In this document: positions 18,382 to 26,067 of the stretch, one piece after another
Position numbering within the stretch: position 1 is the first letter of the stretch
Layout: every line of letters starts with the position of its first letter
Assembly (NCBI GenBank): GCA_000989565.1
Contig: LBOO01000002.1
Span: forward strand, 1-64,000
Source of the DNA: Candidatus Peregrinibacteria bacterium GW2011_GWA2_33_10
Lineage (GTDB): Bacteria; Patescibacteriota; Gracilibacteria; UBA1369; GWC2-33-13
Length of the DNA: 64,000 nucleotides
Direction of reading: 5' to 3'
The notes under the pieces: model-generated
The model's input: only the letters and a program-made list of their open reading frames with translations
Databases searched by the model: none
What the model was told of the DNA's origin: nothing
Position numbers and translations under genes: made by a program

Positions 18382-19098
18382 TTATTTATAAACCGCGATG
18401 ATTCTATTTTCCCCTCTCTCAATAAATTGCGGATTAAAATCATGAATATTATCGATCAACACATCATATCTATATTTAAAATTCTCACCTTTTTTAGTTC
18501 CCACATCATGGGTAATAAAATTCTGTTCGTCATAACCTTTGATTACCAGCATGTGATAATAGGGACCGGGAGGATTGTAATATGGATTTCCTATATTCCG
18601 TCCGGCTAAAGGAACAATAACTATGCCTTCATTATTTAATATTTTTTTAATTGTATTGATATTGGCATTTGAGACAATCTCAGTATTTTTATAATTATAA
18701 AAAGTATTAATAATCTCATTTGTTTTAGAAACACTAGTATCTTCATAATAACCAAAATTCTCTTTTTCAAAATTAACGATTTTTAGAAGTTCTTCATGAA
18801 ATTCATCTAAAGTCATTGTTCTATTTAGAATATAATTCATTGCTAAAATTATTGAAGATTCCTCACAAGCTTCTTGATAAGGCAAACTCCAATCACCGGT
18901 AGGAGCTTGAGAAAAAAATTGTAATTTATGATCAAAAGTTTCTTTGATTTCATTTGAAATAAACTTTTTCATTGTCGATAAATCAGCCAAAATATTCTGA
19001 GGTTTTTTAAAAACAATTTCTTCATTATTTGAATATTTAAACCCCTCAAACCCTATAATTAACAAAACTATTAAAATAATTCCTTTTTTCCCAAACAT
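18382..19098 (-). CDS. exported C39-like cysteine peptidase
   Basis: The 238-residue protein has a hydrophobic N-terminus (6-18) that acts as a signal or anchor. A papain-like Peptidase_C39_2 domain follows: the nucleophile Cys78 in Y-Q-E-A-C-E-E-S-S, the catalytic His in Y-Y-H-M-L-V-I-K-G-Y-D (about 190) and an Asp in T-H-D-V-G-T. C39-like enzymes of this stand-alone kind are thought to cleave peptides outside the membrane. There is no ABC exporter here, so a bacteriocin leader peptidase role is unlikely. It lies between the surface protein block and lysS, with no overlap to either. Confidence 0.78.
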   Translation of the reverse strand: MFGKKGIILIVLLIIGFEGFKYSNNEEIVFKKPQNILADLSTMKKFISNEIKETFDHKLQFFSQAPTGDWSLPYQEACEESSIILAMNYILNRTMTLDEFHEELLKIVNFEKENFGYYEDTSVSKTNEIINTFYNYKNTEIVSNANINTIKKILNNEGIVIVPLAGRNIGNPYYNPPGPYYHMLVIKGYDEQNFITHDVGTKKGENFKYRYDVLIDNIHDFNPQFIERGENRIIAVYK

Positions 19099-19166
19099 AC
19101 AGACTCAAAATTAATTGTATGACACATACTAAAACATCGCTTGAATAAAATCAATAATCAAATTTT

Positions 19167-21326
19167 CTATAAACCTATTTCAGAAGCAATCTCTTTCATA
19201 GCTTGTAGGGAAATTTCACTGAATTCTTCAAGACTTAAGCCTATTTTTTCACATTCCTGAATTCTATTTCTATCGCAATTTCTGGCAAAATCCTTCTTTT
19301 TCATTCTTTTTAAAACAGATTCAGTGTTTACAGAAGCCAATTTTTTGTTCGGATAAATTAAAGCGGTAGCATAAATTAAACCGGTTATAGTCTCAGCGGC
19401 CGATAAAGCAAAATCCAATCTGCTTTTTCTGCTTTCTGTACCGTTATATTCGCAATTATGCGCTTGAATTGCCTTAATTATTTCTTCATTTACATTATTT
19501 TCCTTCAAAATTTCAGCGCTTAAAATACCATGCTTGGAAGGATCCTCTTTTACACCTTCGATTTCCCAATCCAAATCATGTAAAAGTCCGGCAATCCCCC
19601 AAACTTCTTCATTCTCACCAAAATGTTTGGCTAAAGCCCTCATAATTACTTCGGTTTCCCGACAATGCAGCTTAAAAACATCTGTTTTAGCGTATTTATT
19701 AAGTAAATCTTTTGCTTGTTCAATTGTAATTCCGGCATCGAAAACAGATTTGGCATTACTCGTCTTCTTAACATTTGTAACCATATTTTTCTTCGCGTTT
19801 TCCAAAGGCCTTAAAAGTGGAAACAACACCACATCTTTCAAATTGTCCTGCTCGGTTAAAAGCGCCACTAACCTGTCAATTCCCATTCCCCATCCTGAAA
19901 TCGGAGGAAATCCATGTTCCATTGCAAGCAAATATTCCTCATTCATCATCATCGCTTCCTCATCCCCGCCCGCTTTTGCCAAAGCTTGAACCTCAAAACG
20001 TTTCCTTTGATCAACAGGATCAACAATCTCAGAATAAGCATTAATAATTTCCCAAGTATTTACTAAAAGCTGAAAAGTATCACAAATCATCTCGTTTTCA
20101 TCATTTTTCCTCGCCAAAGGTTTCATATCAGCAGGATGTTTAATCACAAAACAGGGCTGAATCAATTTCGGTCTGACCACCTTTTTATAAAGAGCATCAA
20201 TAAGACCTCCATAACCTAAATTTTCACTGTCCTCAATTTGAATGTTTTTCTTTTTAATTTCATCTAATAACTTTTTAGGGTCAGTTGTTTTCAAAACATC
20301 AATTCCACAATTTTCCTCGATCAATTTCACGAATTCTTTTCTGGGCCAAGGCGCCTTAAAATCAACCTCAACTTCTTTCCCCTCGCGATCTTTAATATTT
20401 AATTTTGTGCTTCCAAATAACTTTTTTAAAAAATATTCAAACATTCTTTCCGTAAAGCGCATATTTTCCTCAAAATTCCAATAAGCCGCGTAATGCTCAA
20501 TCATTGTGAATTCCTGCAAATGGCTCGGATCAATTCCTTCATTCCGAAAACAACGCGCCACTTCAAAAGTTTTTTCCATACCACCGCCAATCGCCATTTT
20601 TTGCCACAATTCCCCTGCCGCGATTCTCAAATAAACATCAATATCCAAAGCATTATGATGAGTAATAAAAGGTTTCGCCGTAGCTCCCGAAGAAATATTT
20701 TCCAAAACCGGAGTTTCAATCTCCATAAAACCTTCCTGCCAATAAAATTCACGCAAAGTTTTTACTAGATCGCTCCTAAAAATAAATCTCTCCATAGTGT
20801 TTCTATTCATTGCCAAATCCAAATATCTCTGCCTATAAAGCGCTTCCTGATCCTTAAGTCCATGCCATTTTTCCGGCAAAGGACGAAGACTTTTACTCAA
20901 AATAAAATAATCTTTAATAAAAACCGTAAATTCACCTTTATGAGTTTGAAACAATTCCCCATCAATACCGATAAAATCACCAATATCCAATTTTTTTAAA
21001 AATTTATATTTATCCTTACCCAAAGCATTTTCCGAAAAACAAATCTGAATCATCCCGCTAAAATCCTGCAATTGCCCGAAAGTAAGCTTCCCATGCCCTC
21101 TAAAAGACTTCAATCTTCCACACACTTTTATATCCCCATTCGCTCCATTTTGATCAATTTCCATACTATCCCTCAATTTACTATTTTTCGCTAATTCTAA
21201 AGCTTCTTCACATTTGTGAGTCCTCTGAAAACTATCTAAATAAGGATTAATTTTAGCTTCTTTTAACTCTTTTAATTTCCTAAACCTCTCCTGAATTTCC
21301 GACGACAAAGAACTATTTTGATCCAT
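19167..21326 (-). CDS. lysS: lysyl-tRNA synthetase fused to a C-terminal HD-domain
   Basis: Residues 1-about 500 are a class II LysRS. The OB-fold anticodon domain is at about 65-165, followed by the catalytic domain with motif 2 (F-E-V-A-R-C-F-R-N-E-G-I-D) and motif 3 (G-W-G-M-G-I-D-R-L-V). After the usual LysRS end (F-P-L-L-R-P) comes a linker, then an HD hydrolase domain at about 550-719. That domain has the pattern H-C-R-E-T-E...G-L-L-H-D-L-D-W...H-G-I-L-S-A-E-I-L, typical of uncharacterised HDIG proteins. At 719 residues it is about 210 longer than bacterial LysRS. The HD domain keeps the His-Asp pair and so is probably active on a nucleotide or phosphoester. A TATAAT box ends only 3 nt before the ATG on the minus strand. 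Confidence 0.93.
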   Translation of the reverse strand: MDQNSSLSSEIQERFRKLKELKEAKINPYLDSFQRTHKCEEALELAKNSKLRDSMEIDQNGANGDIKVCGRLKSFRGHGKLTFGQLQDFSGMIQICFSENALGKDKYKFLKKLDIGDFIGIDGELFQTHKGEFTVFIKDYFILSKSLRPLPEKWHGLKDQEALYRQRYLDLAMNRNTMERFIFRSDLVKTLREFYWQEGFMEIETPVLENISSGATAKPFITHHNALDIDVYLRIAAGELWQKMAIGGGMEKTFEVARCFRNEGIDPSHLQEFTMIEHYAAYWNFEENMRFTERMFEYFLKKLFGSTKLNIKDREGKEVEVDFKAPWPRKEFVKLIEENCGIDVLKTTDPKKLLDEIKKKNIQIEDSENLGYGGLIDALYKKVVRPKLIQPCFVIKHPADMKPLARKNDENEMICDTFQLLVNTWEIINAYSEIVDPVDQRKRFEVQALAKAGGDEEAMMMNEEYLLAMEHGFPPISGWGMGIDRLVALLTEQDNLKDVVLFPLLRPLENAKKNMVTNVKKTSNAKSVFDAGITIEQAKDLLNKYAKTDVFKLHCRETEVIMRALAKHFGENEEVWGIAGLLHDLDWEIEGVKEDPSKHGILSAEILKENNVNEEIIKAIQAHNCEYNGTESRKSRLDFALSAAETITGLIYATALIYPNKKLASVNTESVLKRMKKKDFARNCDRNRIQECEKIGLSLEEFSEISLQAMKEIASEIGL

Positions 21327-21400
21327 AAAATTATAAAAAATAATTAAAAAACCTGTAAAACATTACCAAAAGGAGGGATTGAAGTAAAGAAAAGGTGGAA

Positions 21401-21614
21401 ATGATTTATAATTGCCTAATAATTATTGGCTTTCTTTTACTAATTGCTGTAAAATACTAATATTTCCATAATAATTTTTAATAAAGTATTATGTAAAGAA
21501 GAAAAAAAATATTATACCTGCCCCATGCATCCAGAAGTTAGGCAAGAAACTGAAGGCACATGTCCAAAATGCGGAATGGAACTTGTGCAGGTGGAAAAAA
21601 AAGATAATGAATAA
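21401..21614 (+). pseudogene. remnant of a membrane-anchored heavy-metal-binding (YTCPMHP) protein
   Basis: An SD-like AGGTGG and an ATG at 21401 open a 19-codon frame coding a hydrophobic helix (I-I-I-G-F-L-L-L-I-A-V), stopped at 21458. In another frame (about 21495-21614) lies Y-Y-T-C-P-M-H-P-E-V-R, then G-T-C-P-K-C-G-M-E-L-V. This is the heavy-metal-binding domain found at the start of Cu-ATPases and in small anchored proteins. The second part has no ATG, GTG or TTG start in frame. The two pieces together look like one small anchored metal-binding protein broken by indels and stops between them. This explains most of the 414-nt gap; the rest, 21615-21740, shows nothing. Confidence 0.6.
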
Positions 21615-21740
21615 AAAACATAATCATATATTTAACTATCCCCCAAACCGACTTAGTATCTCAAATAAGAGTTGGAATGAATGCTGGGAACAAAATTGTT
21701 TAAATAATCTTTAATATAAATCATCAACAGTATATTTAAC

Positions 21741-22574
21741 ATGCATACAATCTTAATTATCGGTGCAACAGGCATGCTCGGACAGCCAGTAGTGAAAAGT
21801 TTAAAAACCAAATTTAAATTAAGATTATTAGTTAGAGATATTACAATAGCTAAAAAAATATTTGGAAGTAATTTTGATTATATTATCGGTGATATATTTG
21901 ATGAAAATTCATTAGATAAAGCCATGAATAACTGTTTTGGCGTGCATATTAATCTTTCCGGAAATATCGAACAAACCGGTACAGAAAAAATTGTAGAAGT
22001 AGCAAAAAGAAAAAATATACAAAGAATAACTTACATTTCAGGCACATCCGTGTCAAAAGACACATTATGGTTTCCTTTGGCAAAGAGAAAGTACTACGCA
22101 GAACAGGCGATAATTCAAAGCAAAATCCCTTATACAATTTTTTGTCCAACTTGGTTTATGGAAACTTTGCCCAAATATATCAAAGGTAATCAAGCTTTTA
22201 TCTTCGGGAAACAACCCAATCAATACCATTTTATTGCAGCTTCAGATTATGCTAACATGGTTTTAAAGGCTTATCAGCTGGATCAAACCAAAAATAAAAG
22301 ATTTATCATTCACGGTAAAGAAGGATACCTTTTTAAAGAAGCGCTTGAAACTTACATCAAAGAAATTCATCCTTCAATTAAATCTGTAACTTCAATGCCC
22401 TATTTTATTGCAAAATTAATTGCATTTATCAGTAGAAAAAAAGAAATGCGAGAAGCCGCAAATTTAATGCAATACTTTGAAAAAGTCGGAGAAAAAGGTG
22501 ATCCAAAAGAGGCATATGAAATACTAGGAAAGCCTGAAATTACGTTAGAAAAATGGATTGAAATGCAAAAATGA
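21741..22574 (+). CDS. NmrA-like NAD(P)-binding protein
   Basis: The 277-residue protein is an atypical short-chain dehydrogenase of the NmrA/NAD(P)H-binding kind. The Rossmann motif I-I-G-A-T-G-M-L-G lies at residues 5-13. R-L-L-V-R-D follows at the second strand end, then Y-I-I-G-D-I-F-D, I-T-Y-I-S-G-T-S-V and P-Y-T-I-F-C-P-T-W-F-M. The Tyr-Lys pair of classic SDRs is replaced by K-R-K-Y-Y-A-E, so activity is open: it may be a redox sensor or a reductase. Complete, ends on TGA. It stands at the left of an accessory zone of decayed genes. Confidence 0.8.
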   Translation: MHTILIIGATGMLGQPVVKSLKTKFKLRLLVRDITIAKKIFGSNFDYIIGDIFDENSLDKAMNNCFGVHINLSGNIEQTGTEKIVEVAKRKNIQRITYISGTSVSKDTLWFPLAKRKYYAEQAIIQSKIPYTIFCPTWFMETLPKYIKGNQAFIFGKQPNQYHFIAASDYANMVLKAYQLDQTKNKRFIIHGKEGYLFKEALETYIKEIHPSIKSVTSMPYFIAKLIAFISRKKEMREAANLMQYFEKVGEKGDPKEAYEILGKPEITLEKWIEMQK

Positions 22575-22638
22575 ATTTGATTTTTTCTTTACTTAAGAGG
22601 AATATAACTAATTCAATTAATTTCATAACCCAAAATAT

Positions 22639-22920
22639 ATGAAAATGAATCCGGTAATTCACTTCGAAATGCCGGCAAATGATCGAGAACGTATGTCTGA
22701 TTTTTATTCCGGTGTATTTGGATGGCAAATGAATATGATGGGGCCAGATATGGGCAATTATGTCATAGCTATGACCACTGATTCTGATGAAAAAGGCCCC
22801 AAAAAACCAAGAGCTATAAATGGTGGCTTTTTCCATGTGACGGATGATAATCCAATGAAACATCCTTCAGTTGTTATACAAGTGGAAGATATCAAAGAAC
22901 ATAATGAGAGGTTGAAGTAA
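22639..22920 (+). pseudogene. truncated VOC (glyoxalase-fold) gene, copy 1
   Basis: The 93 residues match the first 93 of the intact VOC protein at 24569, but the frame stops at 22918-22920. The following DNA, up to about 22960, is only faintly related and has more stops. The lost part carries the second beta-alpha-beta-beta-beta metal-ligand half (V-V-F-V-D-T-E-G-N), so the product cannot form the usual fold. Codons 1-37 differ from copy 2 at 27 of 111 bases, but codons 38-85 differ at only 6 of 144. About 45 nt upstream are also alike. This mosaic suggests gene conversion between the copies. Confidence 0.7.
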
Positions 22921-22984
22921 AGAAGCGGCATATAAAAGGAGCCATCTGTCATCTTTTATTTTAATCTGATCTAATCTGGTATAG

Positions 22985-23179
22985 AATAAGACCGCTAATA
23001 ATTTTGATGACTGCAAGACGTGGGCTTTAAATATAAAAAGCAACTCAGAAGATAGAGTGACATGTAATAAAAATTGCAAGAACCCTGATGAATACGTTAT
23101 GCAAATATGCGAAGAAGTAATTCGAAATTGGAATACCGGAACTCAAAGCAGTGTAACTTTCGATAATTATAAAGAATAA
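22985..23179 (+). pseudogene. Cys-rich gene remnant without start
   Basis: An open frame of 64 codons has no plausible start and reads D-D-C-K-T-W, V-T-C-N-K-N-C-K-N-P-D-E and Q-I-C-E-E-V-I-R-N-W, ending in TAA. Cys spacing and composition are like a secreted small protein. It appears to be the 3' part of a lost gene. No family is recognised. It lies in the 979-nt stretch between 22921 and 23899, which holds only remnants. Confidence 0.35.
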
Positions 23180-23239
23180 AAATTATATATTTAAAATAAA
23201 ATATATTTATTATAAAAAATAATCTTTAAAAGTTATATC

Positions 23240-23653
23240 ATGAATAAAAAAATTATTTATCCATTTATTATTCTTATCATTGTTGTATTAAGCTCGACTA
23301 TAGTTTATTTTATTAAACTTGATTAATCCGGAACTTTAAAGAAGAACACTGAAAACAATATAGAGACTTTAAAATTTGCTGCATTTCAAGCCATTGAAAA
23401 AGCAAATCCGGATGGATGGGATGAAAAACTAGAAATAACCAAGGTTGATGAAACAAATAAAGCCGCAAAAGGAATATGGTGGAAATGGGATGAATGGAAG
23501 TGGATTGGATGGCAAGACGAAAATGGTAATTGGTTAGTCCTTGTAGATAGAGACGGTTTTAATTGTAAAGAATTAGATTCAATTCCGACAAAATATAATA
23601 TATTTTTTCGAGATTTAATTTATATAGATAAAACTACTAGATATTGTTATTAA
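23240..23653 (+). pseudogene. anchored Trp-rich protein gene interrupted by one in-frame TAA
   Basis: From the ATG at 23240 the frame reads a signal-anchor (I-I-Y-P-F-I-I-L-I-I-V-V-L) of 28 codons, then a TAA at 23324-23326. The same frame then continues without a stop for 108 codons to 23653. The downstream part is clearly protein-like: A-F-Q-A-I-E-K-A-N-P-D-G-W-D, then W-W-K-W-D-E-W-K-W-I-G-W-Q, and L-V-D-R-D-G-F-N-C. A single base change would restore a 137-residue exported protein. The family is not recognised. The alternatives are a recent nonsense mutation, a sequencing error, or readthrough. A 39-codon ATG frame at 23758-23877 further right has no other support. Confidence 0.55.
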
Positions 23654-23899
23654 ACAAATGTTAATTAGGGGAGATAAAAAACGTTTATTGAGATTTTAGG
23701 TGATAATTGTACGAAAAAGATTGCGAATTTTAGAGTCTGTAAAATTTTATTGCGTCAATGAAAAATCCTAATATTTTAAAAATTTGGCAAGAAATATATA
23801 AACAAAATTTGATTACTACTTCCCCTTGCCTGACAGATTACAAAGTGATTTATTTATGTTCAGAATCATCTTCTTAAAAAATAACAAGGCAATAAATCT

Positions 23900-24382
23900 A
23901 TGAAATATCTTTACATTTTCCCCCTCCTCTTCAACCTGATTTTTCCCGGATGCGAGCAAGAACAAACCGAAAAATGGATTGAAACCAACGAATGCCTTGA
24001 ACAGGGAGGAGAAGAATTTTATGGTTGCCCTGAAGGCACAACCTACATTGGCACCATAAGCGATGTAAAAACTACTAATTTATCTTGTTGTAAAAATTCA
24101 CAATCCACAAAACATATTTATTTAAAATATTTTAATAAAAAAGACTCTAAAATTTTTATAGATTGTCAAAAAGTTGATGATTGTTATCTGATAAATTTAG
24201 AAAGCAGCTGTGGAAATTTCACCTCAATCAATAAAAATAATAAAAAAACTGAAATTGAAAATTATAATAAAAGCCAAAAAGAATTGCTAAAAGGAATGTA
24301 TTTTGATTGCATGACCCCACCGCAAATTGAAGATTATTATCCAACATGTAAAAATAATCAGTGCGGATCTGAAAAAAAATAA
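23900..24382 (+). CDS. Cys-rich putative lipoprotein, unknown function
   Basis: The 160-residue protein starts with a hydrophobic segment (Y-I-F-P-L-L-F-N-L-I-F) followed by P-G-C at residues 16-18, a loose lipobox. The rest is polar and has around ten further Cys, for example S-C-C-K-N, D-C-Q-K-V-D-D-C-Y-L and C-K-N-N-Q-C-G, so it is likely disulfide-bonded outside the membrane. The pattern D-C-x-x-V-x-D-C resembles small exported Cys-rich proteins, but no family is assigned. It is the only intact gene between the two VOC copies, amid remnants. Codon use is like its neighbours. Confidence 0.6.
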   Translation: MKYLYIFPLLFNLIFPGCEQEQTEKWIETNECLEQGGEEFYGCPEGTTYIGTISDVKTTNLSCCKNSQSTKHIYLKYFNKKDSKIFIDCQKVDDCYLINLESSCGNFTSINKNNKKTEIENYNKSQKELLKGMYFDCMTPPQIEDYYPTCKNNQCGSEKK

Positions 24383-24388
24383 AAAATA

Positions 24389-24538
24389 TATAATTGTACC
24401 TTCGAAATTTTAGAAAATAGTTATGCAAAAGACAAAAATAATATTTACTTAGAAGGAATTCCGCAAAAATCAAATTAATATTATTCAATAGATAAAAATT
24501 CATTTGATTTTCCCACTATAAAAGTAGAATATAACTAA
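24389..24538 (+). pseudogene. remnant resembling DKNYY-repeat protein
   Basis: The frame reads C-T-F-E-I-L-E-N-S-Y-A-K-D-K-N-N-I-Y-L-E-G, then a TAA at 24476, and continues Y-Y-S-I-D-K-N-S-F-D-F to a second stop. The pattern T-F-E-x-L-x-x-x-Y-A-K-D-K-N-x-x-Y is that of DKNYY-family repeats. It lacks a start. It begins just after the Cys-rich lipoprotein stop, and its 3' end overlaps the upstream block shared by the VOC copies. Confidence 0.4.
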
Positions 24539-24568
24539 TTCTTCCAATATTTATTAACCCAAAAATAT

Positions 24569-24967
24569 ATGAAAATGAACCCAGTTATACACTTTGAGAT
24601 ACCGGCTCATGACAGAGATAGAATGTCTAATTTTTACGAAGGTGTATTCGGTTGGCAAATGCAAAAAATGGGGCCTGACATGGGCAATTATGTCATAGCT
24701 ATGACCACTGATTCTGATGAAAAAGGCCCAAAAAAACCGGGAGCGATAAATGGTGGTTTTTTCCCTGTGACGGATGATAATCCAATGAAACATCCTTCAG
24801 TTGTTATACAAGTGGAAGATATCAATGAACATATTGAAAAAGTGAAATCCGCGGGCGGCAAAGTGATCGGCAAGCCAATGGATATTCCGGACGTCGGAAA
24901 ATATGTTGTTTTTGTCGATACGGAAGGCAATATGTTAAGCATGATGGAAACAAGGCCGCTAAAATAA
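24569..24967 (+). CDS. VOC-family (glyoxalase/bleomycin-resistance fold) protein, copy 2
   Basis: The intact 132-residue protein has two beta-alpha-beta-beta-beta halves: V-I-H-F-E-I-P-A...F-Y-E-G-V-F-G-W, and V-V-I-Q-V-E-D-I...Y-V-V-F-V-D-T-E-G-N-M-L-S-M-M-E. His8 and Glu10, and the Glu near residue 127, are in the places of metal ligands. The group containing V-F-G-W and D-T-E-G-N is widespread, and its substrate is rarely known (dioxygenase, lyase or drug binding). A truncated paralogue lies 1.9 kb upstream. It is convergent with the minus-strand deaminase gene, with only a 4-nt gap. Confidence 0.85.
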   Translation: MKMNPVIHFEIPAHDRDRMSNFYEGVFGWQMQKMGPDMGNYVIAMTTDSDEKGPKKPGAINGGFFPVTDDNPMKHPSVVIQVEDINEHIEKVKSAGGKVIGKPMDIPDVGKYVVFVDTEGNMLSMMETRPLK

Positions 24968-24971
24968 GAAT

Positions 24972-25991
24972 TTACACTCTCCTCAATCCCTCATACCGCC
25001 GTAGCGTCAAAATATTCTGCTGCGAAAGAATTTCTTTTGATAAAGGATCATCATAATCACTATCATAAATAACTTCTTTTATTCCGGAATTTAGAATCAT
25101 TTTTGAACAAATAACACAAGGAAAAGTGTTGCAATAAAGCGTACTTCCGGAAATGTCTATGCCGAATTTCGCGGCTTGAGTAATAGCATTTTGTTCAGCG
25201 TGCGTACCGCGACAAATTTCATGTCTTTGACCTGAAGGAATTCCTAACTTCTCTCTCAAACAACCACCTAAATCAGCGCAATGAGGAACTCCCCGAGGAG
25301 CACCATTATAACCCGCAGTTAATTGCTGACCATCTTTCGCGATCACCGCACCGACTTTTCGTCGTAAACAAGTCGCTCTTTTAGACCAACTAGCAGCAAT
25401 ATCCATAAAAATTTCATCAAAACTTGGGCGATCTTCATTCTTTAATAGTTTCATATAATGGCTAAATCTATTTTCCAAATCTTCTAAAGTTCCTTCATTT
25501 AAAATCAAATAATCCACCCTCTCCAAACATTTCTTAACCTGCTGGCCGTCAGCTGGTTCCCCTTTTCCTTCCTCGCGATCCAAACGAGCAATAATTTCCG
25601 CTTCGGTTTGAGAGTCCGATTCACGCGATCTGGAAATAACTCTTTCGATCAACAAATCTCTCGCCGCCGATACCCCCACCAGGTATAAATATGGTAATTT
25701 TTTTAATTCATCAATTTCCGCTGGATTACGAATCCCATCAATCACCCAATTATCTCCTCCCTCAGCCAAAATTTTCTCCCGGATTTTCAAACCTAAAACT
25801 CCTGCTCCGAATTCTTTTCTCAAATTATTACCCACATTTTGCAAATTCTCCCGAGTATGTTCTATCCCTCGTTTAGTCGCTTCTTCTCTAACCGCATTCG
25901 AAAGAGAAATATATTTATAACCCTCTTTCTCTAAAATCTTAACAATCTCCCCTTTCCCGCTACCCATATAACCGGTAAGACCAATAAACAT
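24972..25991 (-). CDS. nucleotide kinase-like domain fused to dCMP deaminase
   Basis: Residues 1-180 form a P-loop kinase of the dephospho-CoA/dNMP kinase type (G-L-T-G-Y-M-G-S-G-K-G at 4-14, V-I-D-G-I-R-N-P near 82). Residues 190-339 are a zinc-dependent deoxycytidylate deaminase, with the catalytic T-H-A-E-Q-N-A and zinc Cys pair F-P-C-V-I-C-S-K-M, plus an upstream G-G-C-L-R-E. dCMP deaminase gives dUMP for thymidylate synthesis. The fused kinase may phosphorylate a deoxynucleoside monophosphate, which is inference. The same two-domain layout is known in some archaea and CPR bacteria. It starts the long minus-strand run towards 34.5 kb. Confidence 0.9.
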   Translation of the reverse strand: MFIGLTGYMGSGKGEIVKILEKEGYKYISLSNAVREEATKRGIEHTRENLQNVGNNLRKEFGAGVLGLKIREKILAEGGDNWVIDGIRNPAEIDELKKLPYLYLVGVSAARDLLIERVISRSRESDSQTEAEIIARLDREEGKGEPADGQQVKKCLERVDYLILNEGTLEDLENRFSHYMKLLKNEDRPSFDEIFMDIAASWSKRATCLRRKVGAVIAKDGQQLTAGYNGAPRGVPHCADLGGCLREKLGIPSGQRHEICRGTHAEQNAITQAAKFGIDISGSTLYCNTFPCVICSKMILNSGIKEVIYDSDYDDPLSKEILSQQNILTLRRYEGLRRV

Positions 25992-26067
25992 AAAAAAAGA
26001 TTAGTAATAAACCAATCAGATTATATAAAATATTTTCAAAAAAAACATCTTAATTATCGAGATTATT

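Noticed and set aside
23758-23877. 39-codon open frame with ATG
   Set aside because: No SD, promoter or recognisable motif supports it, and it lies in the decay zone.
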